From: Panagrolaimus kolymaensis
Lineage: Eukaryota > Nematoda > Chromadorea > Rhabditida > Panagrolaimidae
DNA: 64,000 bases
Direction: 5' to 3'
Assembly: GCA_028622995.1 (NCBI GenBank)
Contig: JAJQJQ010000022.1
Coordinates: forward strand, 2,046,001 to 2,110,000
The first letter of the stretch is position 1. Every line of letters begins with the position of its first letter. Below the pieces are notes generated by a model. The model was not told the origin of the DNA. It saw only the letters and a program-made list of their open reading frames with translations, and did no database searches. A program made the translations under genes and the position numbers. Shown here piece by piece: positions 10,325-23,420 of this stretch.

Positions 10325-11804
10325 ATGAAAAAGAAAACTGCCGCGTAAGTTATATTTGTTAGATTAATTTTTTATTTAATTTTCTTTCTTTTTTTAGTAA
10401 AAAACCAAAGAAAAATCGAGCTTCAATTCAACAAGACGTCGATGCTGGTGCATCAAAAATGCAAACTGCTACAAATGAAGCTCCTCAACAAAACATCGCA
10501 AAATGTGCTACCAACGCAAGGTCTGAAGTTGAAAAATGGTGCAAACGAACTGTGGATAAGGGAGTTCAAGGACTTCGTGATGAATTTGGTGAATTGAAGC
10601 GCTTTGTTCCACCAGACATGAGCATTGCAACATTTGAAAGTCATTGGGATGCTGGAAGAAATCGTTACAAGGATGTACCATGTCAAGACAAATTCCGAGT
10701 TATCCTCAAATGGCCTGGACAAGCGCATGATTACATCCATGCGAAGTAAGTTTAGATGTTTTGATTTTCTTGATTATATCAACGTTTTTTTTAGTTATGT
10801 TGCTACTCCGATCAGTGATAAACGGTTCATTTGTACTCAAGGGCCGCTGGATTGCACAGTAAGTTATCTAAAATATCAAACTACTAATCGATTTTCATTT
10901 TTCAGATCAATGATTTCTGGCACATGGTCATCCAAGAAGAAGCTGACTCTTTGCTCATGCTCTGTAATGTCAAAGAAAAGGGTACGATTTTCTATCCCAA
11001 TGTTCTTCTCTTTAATTCATGGTTTAGGAATGGACAAATGCGCTCAATATTGGCCCTTAGAAGAAAAAGAAGTCAAAACTTACGGCGATGTTGAAGTTAC
11101 AAATGCATTGGGTCGATCTTTAAATCCACAAGAAACCAATATTCGTCTCTCAATTTTGTGCTTAAAATGGAGTATCGATGGAAAAGAAAAAACTCGCGAA
11201 GTTCGTCATTACCAAGTAAGTTATTTTTTTCACATTTACGTAACAAATCTAAACCGTTACTTTTTTAGTGGATTGATTGGCCTGATAGAGGTATGTTTCC
11301 ACTTGAACAAAATTTTGCCTATCTTATTTTAATATTTTTTTTCTTCAGGTGTTCCACCATGTCGTTTAACTGCTATGGTTCTTCTTTCTTCTGTTCGTGG
11401 TACAAAGAAACCAATAATTGTCCATTGCTCAGCAGGGATTGGTCGTACAGGTTCTGTAAGTTTTAAAAATACCTTCATCTTTCTTTTAGTAAACTTGACT
11501 TTTCAGATCGTTGCACTTGAATTTATCTTAGAACGTCTACAGCAAGGTATTCCATGTGAAGCTATGGATGAAATTTTGAAAGAACTGCGCTCACAACGAC
11601 CATACTCCATTCAAACTGATATCGTAAATCTTTATTATATTTACTCTTATTATTTTTATATCAAATCATTTTTAGCAATATCTCTTTGTTCATCGCATCA
11701 TGCTCTTATACTTCTTTGAAAAGTACAAAGTTGGTGTCTCATCTGAAGAACTTCAAGCAAAATATAAGAAATTCGTCGACGATTATGATAAAGCAACAGC
11801 ATAA
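10325..11804 (+). CDS. Classical protein tyrosine phosphatase, nematode sperm-type family
   Basis: Nine exons give 356 residues: 10325-10344, 10398-10745, 10795-10858, 10906-10981, 11028-11215, 11269-11290, 11349-11455, 11507-11623 and 11676-11804. The start MKKKTAAKKPKKN is a basic leader. The single catalytic domain follows and all functional motifs are intact: the substrate loop RNRYKDVPC, the WPD loop in DWPDR (236-238), the P-loop HCSAGIGRTG (nucleophile C266, R272) and the Q-loop SIQTDIQYLF. The enzyme should be catalytically competent on phosphotyrosine. There is no signal peptide, membrane segment or accessory domain, so it is cytosolic. Nematodes have large families of such single-domain PTPs, many expressed in sperm. 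An AATAAA is at 11852-11857. Confidence 0.94.
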
Positions 11805-12988
11805 AATTTCATTTCATTGTATTGTAACTATAACTTATTGATGTAACAAAAAATAAAACTATTCCAATAAATTCTATTTTTTTGTTTGTTTGTTATCGTT
11901 GTTTTCAAATGAGAGCGAAGTTCAATGAATGGTTTAGCTTGGTATTCACATTGTTAAACTATTTTATGGCTAACTTTTTTTAAAACTTGTTTCCTTTATT
12001 TTTTTGAACTTCTTTACTCATCACTCATCATTAACTAAAATTTTTCATGATCTCGAAGAAAAATGTTTTTAAATTTTTAAGTGAATCTGTTGTCGAATTT
12101 GATTAACGTTTTTATCCTGGAAGTTTCAAAATGCAAAATTTGAGTAATTAGTTCAAATGAACGAGCATCAATAACGAAACTCTGCTTACTTAACTTTGTA
12201 TTTTCCAAATTCTTTTATTGTTTGTTTTTTTTGGTCTTTATTTTTGATACACCAAGATTATTGAAACGCGAAGTCATTAATATAAAATAATAAAGTTTGT
12301 GACTTTTTTTTTGGATTTCCGCTTATTTATATTTTTGAAGAGAGTCCGAAAAAGAGATTCGTAAACAAAAAACATGATATTTTATGTGAGAACTTTAGCT
12401 TCTTGAAAAACAGAAATAAAAAAGAAGGTATGTTTTTGAAGAAATAAAAAAGTGAGACGACTACGTGAAGAAAAAAAGCTTCAATGAAATTTTATTGTTT
12501 ATCATTTTTTCTCGACGACGAGGCTTGTGAAAATAATTGAATTGCAAAATTATTTTTGTTTGTTTGAATCATGAAACTATGAATAAATTTGCGAGAAACT
12601 AAAAAAAAGTTAAAAGCTTAAAAGTGAGCTTTTTTGCTAGCTAATAATTGGAGGATGTTATATGAATTCAGGCTTCCATCTTTTACATTTCAATTCTGAG
12701 AGTATCCACTCATTGACAGGGTTTTCTGTCATTAAATTTTAAAATTTAAATGTTAATTTGATTAAGGAAAACATGGGGCATTTTCATTTTTTAAAGAGAT
12801 TCTTTTCTTTGCAGATAAAATTTTAAAAAATTTCACGTGCTATTATAATTCAATTTCTCCATTCAAAACCATAAGCTTTGATACAATTTTCGGTTTTGAA
12901 GTTTTTTTATTCTTTGCTTTTCTGCAACATTCAAAAAGTTTAATTCAAAAAATATTATTTATTTAATCAAAAATATATGATAAATTTT
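11805..12988. other. Intergenic between convergent genes, 1.2 kb
   Basis: This is the 3' flank of the phosphatase (plus) and of the GPCR (minus). It is A/T-rich with no supported gene. Confidence 0.5.
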
Positions 12989-15206
12989 TTAGGGCGATGA
13001 TGAATCTAACAATGTTTCTGATCGATTAATTTTTCCACAAATATTAAAATCTTTAAAACCATTATTTTCAATGGTTGTTGTTGGATGAATTAATGTGATA
13101 ATTCCAGGTTGAGTTTCTTTCGCTGAAACAACTTTTCCCACGCTTTCATTATTTCTTGAAGGCACACGACTCATGCATGAATTTGTACAAGGTGTTCGAC
13201 ATTTAGTTAATCGATACAGTATCTTATTTGCTAAATTTTCGCCAAATATCGTTCGACAAAATGCAATTCGATATTTTTTTGATAAAATATTATATAAAAT
13301 TGGATTACACGCGGAATTTGAATAAAAACAATACCCTAAAAATGAATTCTTTTTTTAATTCCAAATTATCTTTGCGAAAATTCTAAAGCTTACCAGAAAT
13401 ATAAAAAGTTAAATTATAAATCCATAATGTTACATTTTTACCGAAACCGGTTGCATCTTCATCGCCACCTTCATTAAAAAATATAGTAGTAAGTCGTTGA
13501 AAATGATATGGAAACCAACAAATGAAAAACATAATTACAACTGCGACTAAAAAGTAAATAATTTTAATTAGACAACATTTCTAAGACTCATGCGACTCAC
13601 CAAGAATTCGTAAAATGCCTTTTCGACTTTTTGCCGCTGATTTGGTTTGAGTATTTTGAGTTGAGAGGTATGTATTAGCTGAACGAAGCTTAACCATGAT
13701 ATGACAATAAACTAGTGATATTAATAAAGCTAAAAATTAAATACATAATTATAATTATCGATTCCCAAAATGAATTTGAGTTACACGAAAAGCCAAAATT
13801 TTAACGAAAAGCTCCATTTTCATATCAAGAGAAGCAAGCCCCACAATTTTTGATTTAAATAAAAAACTAACCTGGAAGTAAAAAAAAGAAGAGAAAAGCA
13901 GAATAAAATAATTTCTTCTGATCTGGCAATCTACCATTATCAGGGCCACAATGTTCAGTAAAAAGCACCGTTTTATCATCCAATGTTATATCACGCAACC
14001 CTTTAGCATAATCGGGCACTGGTAATTTATTTATTACCACCAAAAATACTACTGGAAGAGCAGTGAAAAATGCACAAATCCATACACCAACTATAACTTT
14101 GCTTGCACGGCCTACGGTAGAAAATAAATGAATTCTTAATGGAAAACTAAAAAAAAATTAGAGAAAATTATTATTGGAAATTTTTGTTGTTTAAAATTAA
14201 AAATCAAATGTTTATTGTTTTGAGTTCTTAGCTTCTCAGAGTTTTAGATTTAAAGGAGTTCCTTATCCTTTGTCTTCGAAAGCAGTTTTTCTGTGAAGCA
14301 GAAAAGTCCTTTTCGACGTAAAGCAAAAAATAAAGTCAAGGCATCAAAAATTAGCGGTCACTAATATTAATTTTTCAAAGAACACAACTCAAACAAAAAT
14401 TAACTAAAAAGGATGCGTCAAACTTTATATGAATTTTTGATAGATAGAGAAATGAAAGGCCGTTAAAACATATGCAAACAATCATTTTTCTCAGAAAAGA
14501 TTATTTATTATACATAGATGCGTCTACGGATGTAGTCAACGTTGCCGTCGCTGTTGTCTTTATAAACTATAAAACAATGTCAAAAAAAATTGAATGGTAA
14601 ATAAAATATCTTTTCCGGCATTTTTAAAAGACACTTTGTAAAAAGTCTTTACAAATGAAAAAATGACTAACCAAATTGCGAGCCATCTTTCAATTGAAAA
14701 ACATGTTATCGTTAAAATGGATGCGTAACTAGTAAATTCAATAAGAAATGCTCGAAGTTTACAAATGGATTCGTCAAAATGATATGGATAATATGGCACA
14801 AATACAAAATATAATTCAACTGGCAAACCTGAAAGTTTATTAAAAATTAAAATGAATTCAGTGAAACTTTGCTAATAGGACATTTGTAAATCGTGACACA
14901 AAAATCATAGCAATAATCATATTTACTAAATTCTTAGTCTTACTTACCCAAAACAAGCATAAGTAAATCACTGACAGCTAAACTGAATAAATAACAATTT
15001 GTAGGAGTTTGCATATTTTTATTTTTTAATATAACAATGCAAGTTCCAATATTTCCAAGAAAACCCAAAACTAATATCAAGCTATAAATAAATATAGTAG
15101 GAAATACAATGGCTTCAAGAACACATCGTTCACCTAAATATGTTACAACATAATCACTTATATTTGGAAGAGAATATTCAATTTTTGAGCAATCATCCAA
15201 CATCAT
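12989..15206 (-). CDS. nmur: Neuromedin-U-receptor-like rhodopsin-family GPCR
   Basis: Six exons give 439 residues: 14948-15206, 14672-14828, 13872-14146, 13601-13729, 13394-13546 and 12989-13335, all in phase. Seven membrane segments are traceable. Class A landmarks are TM1 GNIGTCIV, TM2 LFSLAVSDLLML followed by GLPVELYFVF, the TM3 Cys in ESICKLRAF, ERW in place of DRY at the end of TM3, the ECL2 Cys in EHCGPD, TM6 FFICWFPYHF and TM7 NSACNPILYN. The TM1-TM3 block NMQTPTNCYLFSLAVSDL is characteristic of neuromedin U / pyrokinin-capa receptors, of which nematodes have several paralogues. It is a plasma-membrane neuropeptide receptor. The cytoplasmic tail is about 80 residues and Ser/Thr-rich. 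Which nmur paralogue it is cannot be decided here. Confidence 0.93.
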
Positions 15207-18200
15207 TTTTTTATAAAGCCTAAAAAAATAAATATATTTTTAAAAACTTTCAAACTTGAGAGAAATATTTTGTGAATGGAACGTGTCAAAAAAAAATAAG
15301 TCAAAAGGCGGTTGGTACGTAAATGGAAACAATTACTTTAATTAAACCACCAAAAAAGAACTAGCACGTCAAAAAAAAAGAAAGGCATTTTTTGTGAATG
15401 TGTAAAAATAATTTTATGCAAAATAGATTTCTGATTTTTTTAAGAGCAGAAAAATGTGCCAACGAAGGAAATGCATTAAAATGAGTATTATTTTTTTTAT
15501 TCAATGAATGGATGAATAGATAGATGGCGGGGGAAAATAAGATGAAAAAAAGAGGTTTGTATGAAATATCTATATTCCTTCGAGTACTGAAAGAAGGGGA
15601 GGAAATATATTTTCAAAAAATGACATAGTAAAAAAGTGACATCGAGAAAGAAAAAAGATTCCTTTGCCGTCTCCCTTGCTCTCGAAAAAAAAAGAAGGAA
15701 AAAAACAACAATGGGATTCAAGAAAAAAAGAAAGAAAGAGAAAGCAGCAAAAAAATTAAAAAGGTTTTTAGCAAGAAACATTATTTAATTTTTTCAGGGA
15801 AAATGTGATTTTTCGAAAAAAATTAAAAGATAAAAAAATATTTCTAATTGGATTTGACGCCGGTATAAAAGGACAAACAACTAACAACAGCATGAACAGA
15901 AGATTGAAGCTTGGAGAAAGTAAGAAAGAAGCTTATGAGAGAAAAGGGTTTAGCCAATTCTTCTTTCATTCATTCTCCATCAATGGAAAAGAAGAAGACA
16001 CAGCTTCATTCCCAGGCATTTAAAATAATAAAAAGCATGAGGGAAGAAGAAGGAATTCTTTAAATGAGAAGCTCTATCAACTACACGAGGATGGATAATG
16101 ATGAAGCTTCTTAGAGACTTGAGAATCTTCAAGCTTCAAGAAGAAGAAAAATTGCTTGGGAGAAAAAAGGATGTGATTTCTTAGAAGCTTTATAATTTAC
16201 ATCTGCGCACATGAACTTATTGATGTGGTGAGATTCACGTTGTATTTTTAATGCGTAACGAAAACGATGATCATTTTTCATATGGTCATCATTGACTCCA
16301 TCAAATGAAAACAAGGAAATAAAATAAAAAGGTTAAATTACGTAAAGGAAGAAGAGGTTCAATGCGATAAGGTAAGAATCCAGAGTAGAAGATTTTTTTT
16401 AAAATTGTCCCAGGAGAAAACTAAAGCTATTTGGGGAAATGCGAACATAAAAAAGTCAATTGCTTTTAGTGTACTTTTACGAGTGGAAAAAAACAGCTAA
16501 AATGCAGATGTACCATGTTTATCTTTCGGAAACCAATTCGGAAGTAACTTTTTGTTATACAAACAAAAAATTATTGAATCAACCTTCTTCTTTACATCCT
16601 ACTTTAAAAGATTATTTTTTATCTTTCAAAACTCAAGTTAAAGGAATCTCCCATTGGATAATTTGATAATCTCATCACTTCTCATTTCCTAAATTCTATT
16701 TCGCTCATTCTTGTCTCATAATAAAAGGGCTAAGAAGATGACAAAGAAAAAGCGATGCTTTAAAAATTTTTAGAAACAAAATAAAATAAAAAAGCAGACG
16801 TTTTTCGAATGATGATAAAGTGTCAGAAATGAAAAAGAAGAAGAAACAAGCGTCGTAATAAATAAAAAAGGCATGAGTTTCCATCCATTCTTCAATCGAG
16901 AAGCGGTGCGCACTTTTAAAAAACTTTTTTGTCTTCTTTTTCAATTCGAGGGAAAATTGAATTGATACTACTAAATGATGATGAACACAACCAGGATGGA
17001 TGAAACCAATTATTTATGGTGTTGAAAGTTAAAATGAAAGAGATGCTATAACAAAATAAAACGTTGGTTAAGTTTTTGAGAAAAAATAAAAAATAGTATA
17101 TGCATTTTTTCCCACTCATATGTTGTTTATTATAAGAAAGTAAGACAATAGCAACCATCAAATGAATATATTCAACGACGTCAAAAAAAACTTTGGAAGC
17201 TACTCTCTTCATTTTTAAAAGAATAACGTGATAGTAGTTTTTTTGTTTTGTTTATGCTTAAATGGAATTTTTTACTATTCTTAAATTGTTCAAATAAGCG
17301 TAAATAAATTTTCTAACAATTGAATATGTAAAGAGAAAACAAAATTAATTGTAGTAACAGTAATAGTAGTGATTTATTAGTACAGAATCTAAACTAAAAA
17401 AATGTAAAAAAATTCTTTATCGTCTGATTTTTTATTGTCATCGTTAAAACATACAAAAGGGATATTAAAAGAAAACAGCGAAAAAATGCAATATTTTTAA
17501 CTTTTAAAAAAATGCGTCTTCAAATCACATGAAGTTTCACTTTAAATTTATGCCATAAACTATTCATATTTGAGGAATGCATAAAATTCACAAACATTAT
17601 CCTAACAATAAAAATTAAAAATTCTAACAATATAAATAATAGCTCAAGTGTTTTTGCAAAGTCTGATTTTTTGTTATATTGTAACAAGGGAATCTCTTAC
17701 AAGCCAAGCCACCTCCATCATACTATGTTGGGATTTTTAGGAAAATAAAAAGAAGAATAATTAAATAAATTGCAAGACCTTTTTTTTATTTTTTCGATTC
17801 AAAATAAAAGCAACTTTTCAGAAACAACAAAAGAAAAAAGCTGAAAAAAAATGTGTGGCCCCAATATTTACCAAAAAAAATAACTTTTCATTTCCTTTTT
17901 GGCTCATTTCTGTCAGAAAAAAACTTTCATAGAGCTTTTCTCAAAATTAAAATGTGTTCTTTAAATTTATTTGAATCTTCTTCTTTTTTATTATTCAAAA
18001 CTCAGACTTGTAATGTTTTCAGTTGAATCATAATTCATTTTACGCATGTTAATGGCCATTAATTATTTATTCTTTCCATGTTTTTATAAACTTTATTTTC
18101 TCGGCAAAGTTTCAAAGCTTCCAACTTTTTTTTTCAGATCTTTGCTTTTTTTTTTTTCCCGCATAAAAGGTCTCAAAATTTTTTCGGCAAAAATTAAAGC

Positions 18201-18595
18201 TTTTTTGACTCCAATTTTTTGGTATTCGCCAGCTTTTATGCAACCACAAATTTTTTTGTTGTTGGTTTCCACGGCGACGCAAAAACACGCAACTCAAAAA
18301 AGCTCGCAATTGCGCTTTTTTTCTTTTTTAACCCAAAAATTAGCGTCTTAGAAAAAACGTAATAAAAACCTTTTTTACTTACTTACTTATTTTTGCCATC
18401 GGGTGCTTGCTCTTCTTGCAGCTAATTTAAAATTTGTTTTTGATTGATATTTATTTTTTATAGCTTCTATTTTTATAATGAAAGGGTTTATTCATTGCCG
18501 TTGTTGCTACTGCCACTATTGACTCCTCCTTTTTATTACTTTTTTTTCTTCGTTACTCAACCTATATGATTACCTAAGAAGTAAAAAATAAAGAC
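15207..18595. other. Gene-free stretch, 3.4 kb
   Basis: It separates the GPCR and EFCAB7 start sites, which diverge from it. It consists mostly of A-runs and T-runs spaced roughly one helical turn apart. Several short open frames exist on both strands, but they are Lys/Phe-rich products of homopolymer runs with no splice context or domain. A TATAAAAGG string near 15863 precedes no convincing gene. Confidence 0.5.
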
Positions 18596-21500
18596 ATGGA
18601 TAATTCATCACAACCAGGAACAACGAGAAGTGATGCAACAACAATAACAAAACCCACACAACAAATGTCTCGGGAGGATAAACAACGGCGAGATACATTT
18701 AAAATGGCATATTTTACTGAAATTGGAGCCATATCTCGTCCAATAGATATTTATGAATTTCATGATTTAGTTATTTGTGCGGGAATTGATATAAATCAAG
18801 AAGCTATACAAGAAGCATGGCCGCTCGATAAAGGTATGTTTTATAAGAATGTTTGAATGGTTAAAGGCGCGATCCAAGATGGCAACAACCATTCACGTGA
18901 TTTCTTCTTTTCACACTCCATGACTTAAAATAACCAAACTAATTTCTGTCTGCCAATAATTATAAACTATTTTGGGTTCAATTAAAAAGTACATTCAATC
19001 TTTCTTTTTTTTCTACTCTGGAGACAAAATCCCCTGTGGGACTGGGAACTCAAAAATAAACATAGTTTAAAAATAAAGCCTCTAATTTTAGATGAAATTG
19101 GAATGGATGAAGCATATCACTTATTTACACGATTACCAAATATTGAATTACGGGTTAAATATCAATTAGATAATTTACAAAAAGTTACTGGAACCGAGGA
19201 ACTTCCATTTGATTCATTAATATCTTATGCTCAAGTAAGTTTAAAAAAAATAATTTTAACAAAGCAAGGAGAGCTTTGACAATACATACAGTTCGGCAAA
19301 AAATAGAATAATCGCGACGCAGATTAATAAATCAAAAACACATTTTTTAATTTAAAGCAGTCAATCGAAAACAAAGAAATTTTCGAACTTACAAAAAAAT
19401 TAATGTAACATATTTTTTTAAATAAAAGATGAAGCTAAAACATAAAACAATAAAAAGGCAGACAGAAACAAAGGAAGTAAGTTCTAAGTAAACTTCCTGA
19501 TTTAGTTAATTTAAGAGCGAGCAAATTTAATAATTACTACACTTTTCTGGGGCTAATTAATAACACAAAGAACCGAAGTTAGAGAGTTTTCGAATAACTA
19601 ATTTAAAAGTAAATGATGCATGTTTTCAACATTTCGAGAAATTTGGTGGAGGCGAAATTTGAAGCGTTCTTTGTTCCGTTATTTTTTTAAATAACTTATA
19701 AAAAAATATTTTAAAATGGATTTTAGGAATCTCAAAATAGAACGGCGACTCGGATTTTTTTAAATAAAAAAAGGAACTAAAAAATATCTGCAAATATTTT
19801 AAAATGACTCAACAGTTTTCACATAATTTTATGGTTTTGGTTCTAAGAAACTATCAACCTTATAATTTATTTTTAAATTGAGGCTTTTTGCAAAACTAAT
19901 TTCTTTTTAAAGAATAGCAACAATATAAATTTAAACAAAATTATAAGTTTTAGAAAAAATCAAATTTTAAAAGTGAAGCAAAGCGGCAGCAATTTGTTCA
20001 AATGCTTGAATTATGGAAAACTGAAAAAGTCACAGCTCAAGAAGTAGGAAATCGTTTGCAAAAAAACTTTTTAATTGAGTAATAAAAAGAATATTTTTAT
20101 AGGCATTAAAAAGATTTACAGAGACTAAAGAATCTTTGAGGAATATGAATAAAGCTTTAAGTGATCGAGCTCGGCAGCTGCAATCATCTTTAAGCGGCAG
20201 CATTACCAATGGCGGTGGCGAAGAAGAACCCCACCGCCGCAACTCTTCAACAACAGCAGCAGAAAATAATAATGTAAATAATCATCGAGGTGTGAGCATT
20301 AATTCTATTTCTTAAAACAACTTTCTATTTCTATCACCTCAGGGAAATAATAAAATATCTGCAAATTAATTGGTCCCATAGTGGCTCAACCAAATAATTT
20401 TGCAAGATATTCACTTTTTTGGAAACCTTTTTTGATGATAGAAATTTCTGGCACTGATGTTTCATGTTTTTTTTTCTATTTTTCTCGCACATATAAACAC
20501 TTTTAACTTTTGTTTCTTTTTTTGGGTAACTTTCTTTCTGTATTTTTTGTTTTCTTTGTTTTCTATTTTTTCAAGTGACCACGTTGACATGAGAAAGTTG
20601 AAGCTTTTAATAACACTTAAAAAATAGTCAAATGATTTTCCATTCTTCTATTTTTGTTTCCTGTTTTTTTTGTTGCCATCAAGAAACAGAGAATGCAACA
20701 TTTTTTTCTTTCATCATCATTTTTTTGGCATAGTTCAAAAATTTAACTAAGAAGAAAATGTAGTGAATCATAAATGATATCATGCTAATAAATTCATGGT
20801 TAATTAAGTGAAATACCTTAGGGAAACTTGTAGTTTTTGAACTTTTGTATGTAGGTTATTTGAGAAATGAAAAATGAAAGAGATTGTGCTGCACAAAATA
20901 GATTTTTTTAGTTCATTTCATAACTTTCTTTCAAACATCCTTTCCAACTAAATTGTATGCACTGAAACATATCTTTAATTCTTCTCTTTTCACTTATTCA
21001 AATTATTACTGTGACTTATCTTTTTTCTGTTTTTTTTTGTTTGACTTATAAAATAAGAAATTAGAAAAATAAATTTATTTTCTCATTACAACCATCTCTC
21101 ATATTTTTTAGCCATCCCAGTCTTAGATGCCTCATTATCAGAATCAAACAATGATTATGAATCATCTGTATTTTATGATGATCATCCACCTATAATACCT
21201 AGAATAAATCAAGATGGCGTTACTTTGAGTGGCGGTGAATATGATGATGACGATCATATGAATAATGGTGGGCATTTTTCCCATGAAACACTTTCACTTT
21301 CGTTGGCTCAACGTTCAATGGTTTCAGATCGGGATCGGCCATCTTCACCAGAAATTCCACAACAATTATTAAAAGTTGGTGATTTTTTGCTTTGTTATTT
21401 AGAATGCAAAAATTACATAAAAACTTTGAGGCAACTAAAAAATAGTTTCAGACGATAACAAAATCAATAGCATTGCAAAAAAGTGATGGCCAAAATCATT

Positions 21501-22713
21501 CGGTTGGACATGTTTTTACTTTTACAGAAGTGCGAAAGTTAAGAATTGAAGTTCGAATAAATGATAAAAGTAAGATTTTTAATTCGCTAAAAAAATGAAG
21601 CATTATTCTTCTGAAATAAAACAATCTCGCCATGTCAAACATGTCTTTTCAGTTGAATCAGAGCTTCATCGATTTGAAAATGCCATTTACGGGATTCTGA
21701 AAAGAGTGGACACAGGCAAAATTATAGCTTTAACACTTTGGAAAAAAGGCGGCGCAATTTGCACTGAAAATCTTACACTTCTTCCTGGAACTTATCTTTT
21801 TGTTGCAAATTTTTGTCGTCGAATTCCTGAATCCATTCCGAGGAGGCGTTATGCAATCAAAGAAGCCACATCTGCGAAACTAACATCTCAATATCGATTG
21901 TATACGATGAATATCTTCGATATGTTTGATCTCAATGATGATCAAGTTTTGGACTTTCGAGAATTTTCACTTTACAACATCCTCTCGGGTGGTGGCACAT
22001 TTGAGCAGGAAGAATGGGCAGCATTGCTTGAAAACTTTGATCATCGAGATGATGGGTTAACGCTTAAAGCTTTTGTAGAAATGCATCATATGGAAGCAGA
22101 AAGTTATGAAACGGATGATTTAAAAGATATGTGGCTTTCAGTTGCAGAATTGGGATTTGATGAAGGTTTTGAACCATCAAAATGTTGCCCAGTGTTTATT
22201 GATTATTATTTGAGTGATGATGAAATAAATATTGAAAGATATGACACCGAACATTGGAAAAGTAATGATTCAGAGGAGGCAAGAATGGCTGAATGGTATT
22301 GGAATAATGGATCAAGATTGCCTTATTTAAAAAATATAGCTTTAAGGCTTTGGAAAAATGATTATTATGGAGCATTAATTGCTGGACCTACGGTAAGTTA
22401 CATTCCTCCAAATTCTAGCTAACAATGAAAATAAATTTAGCCTGAATCAACTCATTACGAATTAACGTTAGCGGGCTCCAAAAATGTTAATTTACTCGTT
22501 GGTAATGATCTCATAATTAATAGAACCGTTGAACCTGAAACTCATGAAATTTTACTCATTGGACTAGCAGTTGATTCAACAAATGAATGGTTTATTTCTG
22601 TTCGAAAACTTCGTCGAGATCGATTAATTTCATCTGAAGTTCCATCAGCAATGAATACTCAAAGATCATCAATTGTTCATGATAATGTTGTTATGCCTCA
22701 TGAAAATGCTTAG
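18596..22713 (+). CDS. EFCAB7: EFCAB7-like EF-hand protein
   Basis: Eight exons give 683 residues: 18596-18833, 19092-19234, 19954-20043, 20103-20289, 21112-21374, 21452-21569, 21653-22392 and 22441-22713. Family assignment rests on the C-terminal half. A calpain-III-like beta region contains LLPGTYLFVANFC. An EF-hand follows in NIFDMFDLNDDQVLDFREF (loop from about residue 439). Then come EEWAALLENFD, the Glu/Ala-rich HHMEAESYETDDLKDMW and CCPVFIDYY, in the same order as vertebrate EFCAB7. The N-terminal half has degenerate EF-hand-like helices and a Ser/Asn/Asp-rich insert. In vertebrates EFCAB7 links IQCE to the EVC-EVC2 complex at the ciliary base in Hedgehog signalling. Here a ciliary role is only inferred. 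The exon at 21653 was chosen over an in-frame ATG at 21595 because it joins with correct phase. Confidence 0.85.
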
Positions 22714-23420
22714 ATTCTAATAAAATAATTAATCGTTTAAGAATTTTATTATTTACAAAAAAATAGACAAAATTTGCTCATGAAATATAAATAAATCTTT
22801 GCAGAATAAACAGTTTAAATATTTCTTCAAACACACGGTTGCAAATTATAAACTTTTTTTTTGTTATTGCGAGGATCAATGTCTTGAAATTTTTTTCAGT
22901 TTAGTTACTTTCTTGGGGTTTATCGAGCTTTGATTTTCTAAAGTTCTAAATTAAATTTTATTCGGTACAGTAAACAATTGCTTACTCAATATGTTCACTC
23001 TTCCATCATTAATGAAAGTTCTCAATAGGCTTCAATTATTTCATGATTTTTTTTCAATGATTTCGGATTTTAGTTTTTGCCAACTATATTGATTCACCCG
23101 ATCCATTTTTTATAATCCAGGGCTTTGGTTTCTCTATTACTTTATGGCCATGGCCAGCAACAAACTACACAAATAATGGAGCTTTTGCTGCTCAAGACCA
23201 CCCTCATACATACATACATAAAATGCAAATGTTTCAGTTCACTCCTTTCTTTATTTGTTGTTATTGCATCGTCACGAGTTAGTCGTCCATTGGAATAAAA
23301 AGAAATATATTGACTTTCATACATTTTTTCGAGTTTTTTCTTAATCAATTAAACCGCGAATTTTATTTCTTAATAAATTTATAAATAACTTTATACTTCC
23401 AGAGTCCAAAAGTTTCTAAA
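22714..23420. other. Intergenic, 707 bp
   Basis: No gene is seen. A TTCCAG at about 23396-23401, 19 nt before the next ATG, is a candidate trans-splice or leader acceptor for the NET-domain gene. Confidence 0.45.

Noticed and set aside
9997..10362. 121-residue frame upstream of the phosphatase
   Set aside because: Runs through the first phosphatase exon in another frame and past its GT donor; no domain or signal.
15805..16023. 72-residue frame with a nearby TATAAAAGG
   Set aside because: Lys-rich sequence from A-runs. The TATA-like string lies inside the frame and no partner exon exists.
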